This document shows, piece by piece, positions 35,105 through 43,321 of a DNA stretch of 64,000 nt (position 1 is its first letter; every line of letters begins with the position of its first letter). The notes under the pieces are model-generated. The model ran no database searches. It was given only the letters and a program-made list of their open reading frames with translations, and had not been told where the DNA came from. This DNA is from Chitinophaga pinensis (GTDB taxonomy: Bacteria > Pseudomonadota > Gammaproteobacteria > Burkholderiales > Burkholderiaceae_C), in the NCBI GenBank assembly GCA_943326015.2, contig CALPRQ020000002.1:62001-126000 (forward strand), in the 5' to 3' direction. A program made the position numbers and the translations under genes.

Positions 35105-35953
35105 TCAGTCCGACAGCAGGCGCATTGGCACGGGGGCATAACCGTGATTCAGCGGCCCGTGGCCCTGGCCGGTGCGTACCTCGGCGCCGGCGGCGATCGC
35201 GCCACGGATATAGGCATGCGCCGCCTTGACCGCGTCGGCCAGCTCCAGGCCCAAGGCCAGCTGGGCGGCAATCGCCGAGGACAGGGTGCAGCCGGTGCCG
35301 TGCGAGTTGCGCGTCACGATGCGCGGCCCGCTCAGGCGCAGCCATTGATCGGCAGGCTGGTCGGCCAGCGCCAGCAGATCGGTCAGCTGCTCGCCGCCGA
35401 GGTGCCCGCCCTTGAGCAGCACGGCCTTCGCGCCCAGTCCGAGCAGGTCGGCGCAAGCCGCGTCGAGGTCGGCCACCTCGCGCACCGGACGGCCCAGCAG
35501 CAGCGCGGCCTCGTCCAGATTGGGCGTGACCAGCGTCGCACGCGGGAACAGCTCGGACACCAGCGAGGCAATGGTTTCCTGCCGGATCAGCGCGTCGCCA
35601 CTGGTCGCGACCATCACCGGGTCCAGCACCACCTGCTGCAGCTGGTAGTGATCGATCGCCCAGGCCACCACCTCGACGATCTCGGGCGCGTGCAGCATGC
35701 CGATCTTGACCGCGTCGACGCCGATGTCCTCGATCACGGCCGCGATCTGCTCCTTCAGGAAGGCCGCCGGCACGCCGTGGATCGCGCGCACGCCGACGGT
35801 GTTCTGCGCCGTCAGCGCCGTGATCGCACTCATGCCGTAGCAGCCCAGCGCGGCAAAGGTCTTGAGGTCGGCCTGTATGCCCGCGCCGCCGCCGGAATCG
35901 CTGCCGGCAATCGTGAGCACGCGCGGGTAATGGGTATGGGAATCTTGGGTCAT
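35105..35953 (-). CDS. thiD: Hydroxymethylpyrimidine/phosphomethylpyrimidine kinase
   Basis: The 282-residue kinase phosphorylates HMP to HMP-P and HMP-PP for thiamine synthesis. IAGSDSGGGAGIQADLKTF opens the fold, LDPVMVATSG and the GTGCTLSSAIAA anion hole with catalytic Cys/Asp context close it. The ATG at 35953 is chosen over a GTG just before. It converges on the SDR gene with a 14-base gap and is divergent from thiO. It would use any HMP delivered by the importer upstream. Confidence 0.95.
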   Translation of the reverse strand: MTQDSHTHYPRVLTIAGSDSGGGAGIQADLKTFAALGCYGMSAITALTAQNTVGVRAIHGVPAAFLKEQIAAVIEDIGVDAVKIGMLHAPEIVEVVAWAIDHYQLQQVVLDPVMVATSGDALIRQETIASLVSELFPRATLVTPNLDEAALLLGRPVREVADLDAACADLLGLGAKAVLLKGGHLGGEQLTDLLALADQPADQWLRLSGPRIVTRNSHGTGCTLSSAIAAQLALGLELADAVKAAHAYIRGAIAAGAEVRTGQGHGPLNHGYAPVPMRLLSD

Positions 35954-36014
35954 CACAAAATTATCCCGCAGCGCCCGGGCGCTGTGCTTTCGTCCGTCCA
36001 GAAGGAGCTACAAC

Positions 36015-37139
36015 ATGCCTGAAATCGTCCAATCGCCAGCTCCGGTGCTGGTGCTCGGTGCCGGCCTGATGGGCCGTCTGCTTGCCTTGTCGCTGGCGCA
36101 GGCCGGCCATGCCGTGCGCATCGTCGATGCCGGGCCGTCCGACGGCAGCGGTGCCGCGGGCTGGGTCGCGGCGGCCATGCTGGCGCCGCTGGCCGAATCC
36201 GCCATCACCGAGCCCGGCGTGGTCGCCATGGGCCAGTACGCGCTGACGCGCTGGCCGCAGCTGATCGCCGGCCTGACGCGCCCGGTCTACTTCCAGCGCA
36301 ACGGCACATTGATCGTCTGGCACCGCCAGGACGCCCACGAGGCGCAGCGCTTCTCGGGCCTGCTGGCCCAGACCGGCCGCGCCCTGCCCGAGCTGCCCAA
36401 GCCCCGCACGCTCGACGGCCGCAGCCTGGCCGAACTCGAACCCGCGCTGGCGCAGCGCTTCCACCAGGGCCTCTACCTGCCCGAGGAAGGCCAGCTCGAC
36501 AACCGCCAGCTGCTGGCGGCACTGACCGATTCGCTGGCCGCGCGCGGCGTCAACATCGATTGGAATACTGCCCTGACGCAGGAACAGGCGCGGGACATCC
36601 AGGCTGCTCAAGGCGGCTGGGTGCTGGATTGCCGCGGCTTGGGCGCCCGCAGCGAATGGCAGGCCCCAGGCCAGACCCTGCGCGGCGTGCGCGGCGAAGT
36701 GGCCCGCGTGTACGCGCCCGACGTCACGCTGCAGCGCCCGACGCGGCTGCTGCACCCGCGCTACCCGATCTACATCGCACCGAAGGAAAACCACCTGTTC
36801 ATGATCGGCGCGACCGAGATCGAGAGCGACGACATGAGCCCGGCCAGCGTGCGCTCGACGCTCGAACTGCTGAGCGCCGCCTATGCGGTCCACCCCGGCT
36901 TCGGCGAAGGCCGCATCCTGGAACTCTGCACCCATTGCCGCCCCACCCTGCCCGACAACCTGCCGGCCGTGCATGAGGTCGCGCCGCGCGTGCTGCAGGT
37001 CAACGGCCTGTATCGGCATGGCTTCATGATCTCGCCGGCCATGCTCGACGCCGTGCTCGAATGGATGCAGCAAGGCAGCAAGACGCTGGCCGACCGGCTG
37101 CAACTGCGCTTTTCCACGCTGGCCGCCCAAACGGCCTGA
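36015..37139 (+). CDS. thiO: Glycine oxidase
   Basis: The 374-residue FAD enzyme oxidises glycine to the imine used for the thiazole ring. The FAD site VLGAGLMGRLLALSLAQAG is near residues 12-30, and GLYRHGFMISPAM near the end matches the DadA/ThiO family. AGAAGGAG precedes the ATG. It opens the thiOSGE operon; no TPP riboswitch is visible in the 61 bases between thiD and this gene. Confidence 0.94.
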   Translation: MPEIVQSPAPVLVLGAGLMGRLLALSLAQAGHAVRIVDAGPSDGSGAAGWVAAAMLAPLAESAITEPGVVAMGQYALTRWPQLIAGLTRPVYFQRNGTLIVWHRQDAHEAQRFSGLLAQTGRALPELPKPRTLDGRSLAELEPALAQRFHQGLYLPEEGQLDNRQLLAALTDSLAARGVNIDWNTALTQEQARDIQAAQGGWVLDCRGLGARSEWQAPGQTLRGVRGEVARVYAPDVTLQRPTRLLHPRYPIYIAPKENHLFMIGATEIESDDMSPASVRSTLELLSAAYAVHPGFGEGRILELCTHCRPTLPDNLPAVHEVAPRVLQVNGLYRHGFMISPAMLDAVLEWMQQGSKTLADRLQLRFSTLAAQTA

Positions 37140-37146
37140 ACCCCTC

Positions 37147-37344
37147 ATGCAAGTCCTCATCAACAACCAGGCCCACCAGCTGCCCGACCATGCCACCCTG
37201 GCCGACGCGGTGCAGGCAATCGCCGCCAGCGGCCCCTTCGCCGCCGCGCTCAACCTGCGCTTCGTGCCGCGCGGCCAGTACGCCCAGACCCCACTGGCCG
37301 AAGGCGACAAGATCGAAATCATCGCCCCCGTGACCGGCGGCTGA
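37147..37344 (+). CDS. thiS: Sulfur carrier protein ThiS
   Basis: The 65-residue ubiquitin-like protein ends in the required Gly-Gly (APVTGG), the site of thiocarboxylate formation. It begins MQVLINNQ, typical of the family. It delivers sulfur to ThiG. It lies 7 bases after thiO and 60 before thiG. Confidence 0.95.
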   Translation: MQVLINNQAHQLPDHATLADAVQAIAASGPFAAALNLRFVPRGQYAQTPLAEGDKIEIIAPVTGG

Positions 37345-37404
37345 GCCTTCCCAGGTCGCCCTACGGCCGCAGCCCCTGCCCACCGCACAACAGATCCGAA
37401 TCCC

Positions 37405-38211
37405 ATGACCACAGCCGCCTCCACTCAAGACCCGCTGGTCCTCTACGGCGAAACCTTCGCCAGCCGCCTGCTGCTGGGCACCTCGCGCTACCCCTCGCCG
37501 GCCGTGCTCGAAGCCGCCGTGGCCCGCAGCCAGCCCTGCATGCTGACCGCCTCGCTGCGGCGCCAGGGCGCCAGCGGGCTCGACGCCAGCCAGGGCTTCT
37601 GGCCGCTGCTGCAGAAGATGGGCGTGCCGGTGCTGCCCAACACCGCCGGCTGCCACAGCCTGCAGGAAGCCATCACCACCGCCGAGATGGCGCGCGAGGT
37701 GTTCGAGACCGACTGGATCAAGCTCGAACTGATCGGCGACGACTACACGCTGCAACCCGACACGCTGAACCTGGTCGAGGCCGCCGAGCGCCTGATCAAG
37801 TCCGGCTTCAAGGTGCTGCCCTACAGCACCGACGACCTGGTGCTGTGCCAGCGCCTGGTCGACATCGGCTGCCAGGCCGTCATGCCCTGGGCGGCACCGA
37901 TCGGCACCGGCCGCGGCCCGATCAACCCCTATGCGCTGCGCACGCTGCGCGAGCGCCTGGACGTGCCGCTGATCGTCGACGCCGGCCTGGGCCTGCCCTC
38001 GCACGCCTGCCAGGTGATGGAATGGGGCTACGACGCCGTGCTGCTCAACACGGCGGTGGCCCTGGCGCAGGAACCGGTCACCATGGCCGGCGCCTTCGCC
38101 GACGCCGTGCAGGCCGGCCGCAGCGCCTTCCTGGCCGGCGCGATGACCGCGCAGGACGCCGCCCAGCCCAGCACCCCGGTGCTCGGCACCCCGTTCTGGC
38201 ACCATGCGTGA
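37405..38211 (+). CDS. thiG: Thiazole synthase
   Basis: The 268-residue TIM barrel makes the thiazole phosphate from deoxyxylulose phosphate, ThiS-thiocarboxylate and dehydroglycine. LLLGTSRYPSP, NTAGCHS, the active-site Lys in WIKLELIGDD and the phosphate-binding GLGLPSHACQVMEWG are present. The stop overlaps the start of thiE. Confidence 0.96.
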   Translation: MTTAASTQDPLVLYGETFASRLLLGTSRYPSPAVLEAAVARSQPCMLTASLRRQGASGLDASQGFWPLLQKMGVPVLPNTAGCHSLQEAITTAEMAREVFETDWIKLELIGDDYTLQPDTLNLVEAAERLIKSGFKVLPYSTDDLVLCQRLVDIGCQAVMPWAAPIGTGRGPINPYALRTLRERLDVPLIVDAGLGLPSHACQVMEWGYDAVLLNTAVALAQEPVTMAGAFADAVQAGRSAFLAGAMTAQDAAQPSTPVLGTPFWHHA

Positions 38212-39130
38212 GCCCGCCATGACCGACCGCACCGAACTGATGCAGCAGATCGTCGCGCGCCATGCCGCGCTCGGCCTGGACAGCAACGCCGACCCGCAGG
38301 CCCTGCCAGCCGACGCCAGCCCCTACGCAGTGAGCTACGCCGCCGCGCGCCAGCTCGGCTTCATTCCGACCGATGCCGAAGTGGTGGCGAAAGCCTGGCA
38401 GCGCCAGAGCGATCGCACCGGCCACTTCAACCCGAATGCCTGGCCCTGCGAACCGGCCGATTTCGGCGTCCCGGCAGGCCCGCGCCCCGATGCCTTCGCG
38501 CCCTGCCCGCAACGACTCGGCCTCTACGCCGTGCTGCCCAGCGCCGAATGGGTGGGACGCATGGCGCGCTCCGGCCTGCCGACCGTGCAGCTGCGCTTCA
38601 AGTCGCAGGACGCCGCCGCCGTGCGCGCCGAGATCCGCGCTGCGGTCGAAGCGGTGCGCGGCACCGCCAGCCTGCTGTTCATCAACGACCACTGGCGCGA
38701 GGCCATCGCCGCCGGCGCCTACGGCGTGCACCTGGGCCAGGAAGACCTCGACACGCTCAAGTCCGACGAACTGGCCGAGATCCGCCACGCCGGCCTGCGG
38801 CTGGGCCTGAGCACGCATGGCTACGCCGAGATGCTGCGCGCCGACGCCGTCGGCCCGAGCTACCTCGCACTCGGCGCCGTGTTTCCGACCACGCTCAAGG
38901 CCATGGTCACCCCGCCCCAGGGCCAGGCCCGGCTACACGCCTACGCGCGGCTGATGCGTCAGCGCAGCCTGGTCGCCATCGGCGGCATTGGCGCCGAGCA
39001 GCTGCCCAAGGTCGCCGCCAGCGGTGTCGGCTCCTTTGCGGTCGTGCGCGCCATCACCGGCGCTGCCGCCCCGGAGGCCGCCGCCACAGCGCTGCAGCAA
39101 GCCTGGGACGCGCTACCAGCGAAAATTTGA
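38204..39130 (+). CDS. thiE: Thiamine phosphate synthase with a long N-terminal extension
   Basis: The enzyme joins HMP-PP and thiazole phosphate. The ThiE barrel covers about residues 105-308: LYAVLPS, RFKS, FINDHWREAI, GVHLGQEDL, GLSTHG, GAVFPTT and AIGGI are seen. About 100 residues precede it (HAALGLDSNADP, YAARQLGFIPTDAEVVAKAWQRQSD) with no match known to me; a typical ThiE is ~210 residues. The ATG at 38204 overlaps the thiG stop; an ATG at 38219 is equally possible. Confidence 0.92.
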   Translation: MREPAMTDRTELMQQIVARHAALGLDSNADPQALPADASPYAVSYAAARQLGFIPTDAEVVAKAWQRQSDRTGHFNPNAWPCEPADFGVPAGPRPDAFAPCPQRLGLYAVLPSAEWVGRMARSGLPTVQLRFKSQDAAAVRAEIRAAVEAVRGTASLLFINDHWREAIAAGAYGVHLGQEDLDTLKSDELAEIRHAGLRLGLSTHGYAEMLRADAVGPSYLALGAVFPTTLKAMVTPPQGQARLHAYARLMRQRSLVAIGGIGAEQLPKVAASGVGSFAVVRAITGAAAPEAAATALQQAWDALPAKI

Positions 39131-39160
39131 ACCCGCTCGGTAAAGACCGGAAAACCTGTC

Positions 39161-39166
39161 TATAAT
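39161..39166 (+). promoter_or_regulatory. -10 element of tRNA-Asn promoter
   Basis: TATAAT at 39161-39166 lies 11 bases before the mature tRNA start, in a stretch after the thiE stop. The -35 is poor (TAAAGA near 39140). Confidence 0.55.
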
Positions 39167-39176
39167 TCAAGGCTGT

Positions 39177-39252
39177 TCCTCGATAGCTCAGTCGGTAGAG
39201 CGCCGGACTGTTAATCCGTAGGTCCCTGGTTCGAGCCCAGGTCGAGGAGCCA
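39177..39252 (+). tRNA. tRNA-Asn (GTT)
   Basis: 76 bases fold as a cloverleaf: acceptor TCCTCGA/TCGAGGA, D-arm GCTC..GAGC, anticodon stem CCGGA/TCCGT region with loop CTGTTAA giving anticodon GTT, T-arm with GGTTCGAGCC, and encoded CCA. It is identical to the copy at 39299. Confidence 0.97.
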
Positions 39253-39298
39253 ACACTGTTACCAACATCTGCTGCAACGCAAGTTGCGACAGGTTTAT

Positions 39299-39374
39299 TC
39301 CTCGATAGCTCAGTCGGTAGAGCGCCGGACTGTTAATCCGTAGGTCCCTGGTTCGAGCCCAGGTCGAGGAGCCA
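39299..39374 (+). tRNA. tRNA-Asn (GTT), second identical copy
   Basis: Identical in all 76 bases to the tRNA-Asn at 39177, including the encoded CCA, and 46 bases downstream. It is probably in one transcript with the flanking tRNAs. Confidence 0.97.
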
Positions 39375-39382
39375 AGATCCCC

Positions 39383-39458
39383 GCGGGATTAGCTCAGTTG
39401 GTAGAGCGATACCTTGCCAAGGTATAGGTCGAGAGTTCGAGTCTCTTATCCCGCTCCA
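39383..39458 (+). tRNA. tRNA-Gly (GCC)
   Basis: 76 bases: acceptor GCGGGAT/ATCCCGC, anticodon loop TTGCCAA with GCC, T-loop TTCGAGT, encoded CCA. A 32-base copy of its 3' end occurs at 43322-43353, marking it as the integration site of the element to its right. The 3' end now attached may derive from that element. Confidence 0.97.
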
Positions 39459-39495
39459 ATACAGACGCCCGTCGCCACCCGCGACGGGCGTTTTT
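39427..39495 (+). repeat. Left direct repeat: tRNA-Gly 3' end plus terminator
   Basis: The 32 bases of the tRNA 3' part and the hairpin CGCCCGTCGC/GCGACGGGCG with T-run (39466-39495) recur at 43322-43392. Differences include A versus G in the acceptor strand and small changes around the hairpin loop. This is the left attachment-site copy, and the hairpin is the tRNA terminator. Confidence 0.85.
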
Positions 39496-39820
39496 GTTTG
39501 TCCGCCGCGCTATTCAACCCCGTCGATCAGCCGTCTCCGCGCCGCCTGACGCGAGTCACCGCCCGACAGGCTGCTGGTCACCCTCTGGTCTTTTGCCTCC
39601 TCCTGGTCCATCCCGGGTCCGCTGCCGGCCCCGGCAGGACATCGCCTAGCGGCATCGCGCTCTTTCCCCGACCAGAAACCGGTCGATGCGGCTTCGAGGA
39701 GCATGCGCACGACTCGCCCCAAATTCTTGCTGACTCTAAACGGATAGAAGATTCAATGGCCCGCCTCTGGCATACCGGTTACTGCTTTTATGATACTTAT
39801 ATTAACCACGAAAATTTCAT

Positions 39821-40355
39821 ATGAAAATAATTTCAGTATTTAATAATAAGTGACGTAGGCAAGACTACCTTGACCTTCCACCTTGCGCATGCCTTAGCAG
39901 AGCAAGGCTACCGCACGCTATTGATCAACCTAGACCCTCAATGCAACCTGACCATCTACGGCATGGACCAGGATGCACTGCACGACATCTGGAAGGCAGA
40001 GGATGCCTTCGTGGACGATTTCAAGTCGGCACAACAGAAGTTGACCGCAGATGATTTCAACAACCTGATCGGCCAGACGCGTTCCGTCCACTTCCTGCTT
40101 AAGCCTGTCGAGGACGGTGTCGATGACCTTCCTAGTCTCCCACCGCCTCATAGGCTGGCAAACAACCTGGACTTGATTCCAGGACGACTGACCATGCACC
40201 TCTACGAGGACGCGGTGGCCCGCCGCTGGAGCGAGGTCTACCAAGGCGACCCCCTGGCGGTCCGAACGGTGACCCGGCCCCGGGAGCTGGCTATCGCCTA
40301 CGCGAAGCAGTTCGGCTATGACTTAGTGATCATGGACACGTCGCCAAGCCTACTG
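39821..40355 (+). pseudogene. parA-like partition ATPase, frameshifted and 3'-truncated
   Basis: The start MKIISVFNNK is typical of ParA, but the Walker A coding stretch is damaged: where KGGVGKTT is expected, two bases are missing and a TGA appears, and the frame then continues as VGKTT-like GRQD/TTLTFHLAHALAEQGYR in another phase. LINLDPQCNLT (Walker A') and LVIMDTSPSL (Walker B) remain. The 3' end runs into an IS30-type fragment near 40356. It is not functional as it stands, and suggests the insertion came from a plasmid-like element. Confidence 0.8.
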
Positions 40356-40530
40356 GCCGAGCGACCGAGCACACTGGCGATCTCACGCACGCTGTAGTTC
40401 TGCTGCTTGAGGCTGGCGAGGGTCACACGGTCTTCGGGTTGTAGCTGGCGGTAGGTTCTGGGCTGCGGCGACATCTGCTTACCTTATGGCAGGTCAGGTG
40501 TTGCACTTCAGATTTGAATCCGCCGGTGTT
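40356..40530 (-). mobile_element. IS30-family transposase fragment (5' end)
   Basis: Reading the minus strand from the ATG at 40474 gives the N-terminus of an IS30-type transposase, with YRQLQPEDRVTLASLKQQ and a helix-turn-helix (VREIASVLGRS). It breaks off near 40356 within parA sequence. The segment up to about 40530 is probably the insertion-sequence end. About 40 codons survive; the rest is lost. Confidence 0.7.
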
Positions 40531-40940
40531 ATTGTTCAGGCTATGTTGTTAAATTGGGTTTTTTTAATATACGGTATATATATCTACCGCTTTGCATAAA
40601 TCCCAGTTGCAATCTGCTCCTGCATCTTGGTGGGGATGGTCTATGAGAAGGCCATGTGAGAACGTTGACCTAACCCGGAGACGGTGGCAAAGAAGGTTCT
40701 CGAAAACTGTTCTCACATCCACCGTGGTGGAACCACGAGTTTCGAGAAGCTGGGGGCCATGGGTTGGCCGTCATGCGCAACTCCATGTCCATAAGCAGTC
40801 CCAGCAAGCACGCGCCGCCTGCTGAAGCCTGCTTACCGTACGGGAGGAAACCAGCTGCTTGCTGAGATAGTCGCTGTAGATTTTTTCCGTTTCATGAAGC
40901 GCCCCCTTCTAAAACGACCTCCACTCCGCTATGGGCATAA

Positions 40941-40977
40941 ATAGTATTACGATATGTTGGTATGACTGTAATACTAT
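40941..40977. repeat. Perfect 10-base inverted repeat
   Basis: ATAGTATTAC (40941-40950) and GTAATACTAT (40968-40977) are separated by 17 bases. It could be a regulator or replication-initiator binding site left from the mobile element. Confidence 0.7.
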
Positions 40978-41028
40978 CATCTGATTAAGGTGTGCTTCAC
41001 GCTCAAAGCATGACACGGGCACTGGAAG

Positions 41029-41097
41029 TTTCGGAATTTCAGAAATTAACTTCACGAAATCCGACAAACGCAAAGTATTTCGGAGTTTCAGGAATTA
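41029..41097. repeat. Two near-identical 20-base direct repeats
   Basis: The unit TTTCGGAATTTCAGAAAT at 41029 recurs as TTTCGGAGTTTCAGGAAT at 41078, 49 bases apart, with a partial inverted copy (CGAAATCCGA) between them. The spacing and repetition are those of an operator or iteron, but no protein gene clearly follows. Confidence 0.6.
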
Positions 41098-41201
41098 TTG
41101 GATGGTGCGGGCATGAAGGTGCCCCTAAAAAAACGGCCCCTGCTGAGTAAGACAGCAAGAGCCGAGGTGTTAGCCGCTATAGGGTGGTTGGCTAGGGATG
41201 G

Positions 41202-41552
41202 TTACTCATCATCCTCCGAAGTCAAAACGTACTGGAGAGGATTCGCCCCCGGGATAGGCACAGAAATGCCGATGTCTTTCGCCTCGACCACAAGTAGCTG
41301 AACTTCCGCCTCGAGTGCAGCGACAGCTTCCTCACTTGTCGGCGGACTACGTTCCACGCGCCGCTGCAAGTCAAGGGCCTCTTCCAAGGTTTCTTCCGCT
41401 CGGATAGCCTCCTCTCCCAGCGGTGTGGGCTCCGGATTGTCATCATCCTGGCGGGCTAGGTCCGCACGATTGACCAGGTCGGCTTTATCCATGAAATCAG
41501 AGGTCGCCCCGATGAGAAGCTCAAGAACTTGCTCTGCATACGAACTATCCAT
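41202..41552 (-). CDS. Small acidic protein downstream of the Fic gene
   Basis: This 116-residue frame starts at an ATG with GGAGG eleven bases before it; a TTG-started frame to 41591 is less likely. It is strongly acidic, with heptad-like helical stretches (EETLEEALDLQRRVE, EEAVAALEAEVQLLVVEAKD) suggesting a coiled coil. It follows the Fic gene by 133 bases on the same strand, so it may be a partner or an antitoxin-like protein. I do not recognise a family. Confidence 0.55.
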   Translation of the reverse strand: MDSSYAEQVLELLIGATSDFMDKADLVNRADLARQDDDNPEPTPLGEEAIRAEETLEEALDLQRRVERSPPTSEEAVAALEAEVQLLVVEAKDIGISVPIPGANPLQYVLTSEDDE

Positions 41553-41685
41553 GCTTTTCTTCGCCTCCACGACCAAGCGCCCCCTCGTCAACCTAGGAGC
41601 TGCGCTAGTCGAAGCAACATTGTGTCAGTACGGGGAAGAAGAAATCTGCTCACGAGACGAAAAAAGCTAAGGCGCACCTGGCAGG

Positions 41686-43056
41686 TTATCTGGGCCGCTC
41701 GGCGTCAATCCATCGCTGCGTCATGCCCCGAGCGAGGTTGTAGCGGGCGCAGTTGTATTGTTCCAGATGGTCCAGTTCAGTGTTGGCGATGAAACGCAAC
41801 GCCGCCTGGTCCGCGGGGTCGACGACCACCTCTGCGAGTGCGCCATCAAGCGTTCTGCCATAGAAGACGACAAACTGCATGAGTTCATTCAGGACCTGTC
41901 GGTAGCGAGCTCGAATCGGGTCGGGCACGGCCAAGGAGGCTCGCAGGACACTGTACTTTTGAATCGAGCGACGATAAATGAACTCGAAAAGCTCCACTGC
42001 CGCAGCGACGTTGCGCTGCTCATATACACCGAGCATGGCTGTCGCATAGTCCGTGCGCTCGACGTCTAGGAAAGAAAGGGGTGCGCAGTTGTACAGCATG
42101 AGCGGCATGTTGGCGCTCAGCCGGCTAGTACGCTTGTTCCCATCCGCAAAGGGCTGCAGGTAGGCCAAGTTGACCCAAAGGAAGAAAGCGGCCTCCACCG
42201 GATTACGGATGTGGCAAACCTTGTCGATGATGGATTGCAGCGTTTCCTCCAAGAGCGTGGGAATGTTGCTCGGGACATAGACAGAGCCGTCGATATTCAC
42301 CACGCGCCGGCGGATACTACCAATGTCGCGCGAGTCCTTTAAGAGGTCCCGCATCAGCTTGGCCTGCAGGTCGACGATGACGGGCACCGTGATGCCCTCT
42401 GTCGGCACAGCGTCGACCATGAACTCGATGGCGTCCTTGTGGTTAAGCAGCATCAAGGTGTCTTCGTCGAGGGGACCGCCTTGTTCTCCGAGCGCGAAAA
42501 GTTCCTTTGTGTCAAGCAGGCTCTTGTTGTTGCCTTCCAGGCGCGATGACGACCAAGACAGGTCGATGAGCAGCTGCTCCAGTACCTCGCGGGCATAGGT
42601 TCCCGCTGGTTGCTGGTCCCGGCTACGGCCGGCGTTGAACAAGTCCGTGGCCAGCTGCGGCGGCAGCAAGCTTGACTGGTTTGGGATGTAGTTACCCACA
42701 AAAGTACTGTCATAACCTACGGGGGTGCGGGTACCCAGGGGTGCGCGAAGTGCTTCGACAAGAGGCAACACCGCCGACGACCATTGCAGCAAGCCAGGCC
42801 CCTCTTGCAAAGATGCGACGGAAGGCAAGGCGCTCAGTGCGGCCTTGCCCGCTGCTGTGGTCACGTAGCGGGTAGACCGGCCGGCACCCAGCTTCTCCAG
42901 AAGGCCAGAGGCCAAAAGGTCTCGCAAGTCCCGGTTGAGGGTCGGCCGAGAAACCTGGAGGGCTTGCTCTAATGCGCTGGGCTGTATGGACTCCTTCGCC
43001 GAAAGGACCAGGCGTAGCAACGCCTCGTGACGGGGCGACAAGGCAGGGATGGTCAT
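41686..43056 (-). CDS. HTH-Fic protein with Gln in place of the catalytic His
   Basis: Fic proteins transfer AMP to target hydroxyls. This 456-residue protein has an N-terminal winged helix (about 8-65), the inhibitory motif SSRLEGN (S170, E174, G175) and the Fic core near 300-312. The core reads QPFADGNKRTSR where HPFxDGNxR is canonical; Gln301 replaces the catalytic His. The rest of the anion-binding loop is intact. The start at 43056 gives a clean HTH; a longer frame to 43245 would cross the operator-like palindrome. It may have altered chemistry or act as a regulator only. Confidence 0.85.
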   Translation of the reverse strand: MTIPALSPRHEALLRLVLSAKESIQPSALEQALQVSRPTLNRDLRDLLASGLLEKLGAGRSTRYVTTAAGKAALSALPSVASLQEGPGLLQWSSAVLPLVEALRAPLGTRTPVGYDSTFVGNYIPNQSSLLPPQLATDLFNAGRSRDQQPAGTYAREVLEQLLIDLSWSSSRLEGNNKSLLDTKELFALGEQGGPLDEDTLMLLNHKDAIEFMVDAVPTEGITVPVIVDLQAKLMRDLLKDSRDIGSIRRRVVNIDGSVYVPSNIPTLLEETLQSIIDKVCHIRNPVEAAFFLWVNLAYLQPFADGNKRTSRLSANMPLMLYNCAPLSFLDVERTDYATAMLGVYEQRNVAAAVELFEFIYRRSIQKYSVLRASLAVPDPIRARYRQVLNELMQFVVFYGRTLDGALAEVVVDPADQAALRFIANTELDHLEQYNCARYNLARGMTQRWIDAERPR

Positions 43057-43076
43057 AAAGTAGAGAATCTTGTCAG

Positions 43077-43106
43077 ATGATGAGATTAAGGTTTGAATCT
43101 CATCAT
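43077..43106. promoter_or_regulatory. Operator-like perfect palindrome before the Fic gene
   Basis: ATGATGAGATT (43077-43087) and AATCTCATCAT (43096-43106) are exact inverted repeats around an 8-base spacer, 20 bases upstream of the Fic start on the minus strand. Since the protein carries its own HTH, autoregulation is the simplest reading. Confidence 0.6.
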
Positions 43107-43321
43107 CGTGATATGAATAGGCTGTAATCTTATCGATTCGACAGGATTTTGACAAAATTAAAGGCCAATGACAAGAAAACTTCACGGGGCCTTGAGGCTT
43201 CGCACTCTCCAGGTAGAACGTCGCCATGCCCTGCAAGCGGCGCATATAACCGTTCTAGATGCACCAGGCGCGGACGGCCTGGACCCTTAGGGGGTCATCG
43301 CTTGACCAACAAGCCTACAGC

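Larger units (their letters stand above)
40531..41201. other. Gap with several inverted and direct repeats
   Basis: I see no convincing gene in these 671 bases. The small plus-strand frames (40592-40825 and 41098-41301) lack credible ribosome sites. Repeats listed separately suggest operators or recombination sites: a 10-base inverted repeat ATGTGAGAAC (40654-40663)/GTTCTCACAT (40709-40718), an AT-rich palindrome at 40941-40977, and a doubled motif at 41029-41097. Confidence 0.5.

Noticed and set aside
39177-39374. The doubled tRNA-Asn as att repeats of an element
   Set aside because: Both copies are complete, 46 bases apart, with nothing between; this is a simple tandem tRNA duplication.
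41098-41301. A 67-residue plus-strand frame near the Fic gene as an antitoxin
   Set aside because: TTG start with no ribosome site, and it overlaps a better minus-strand gene.
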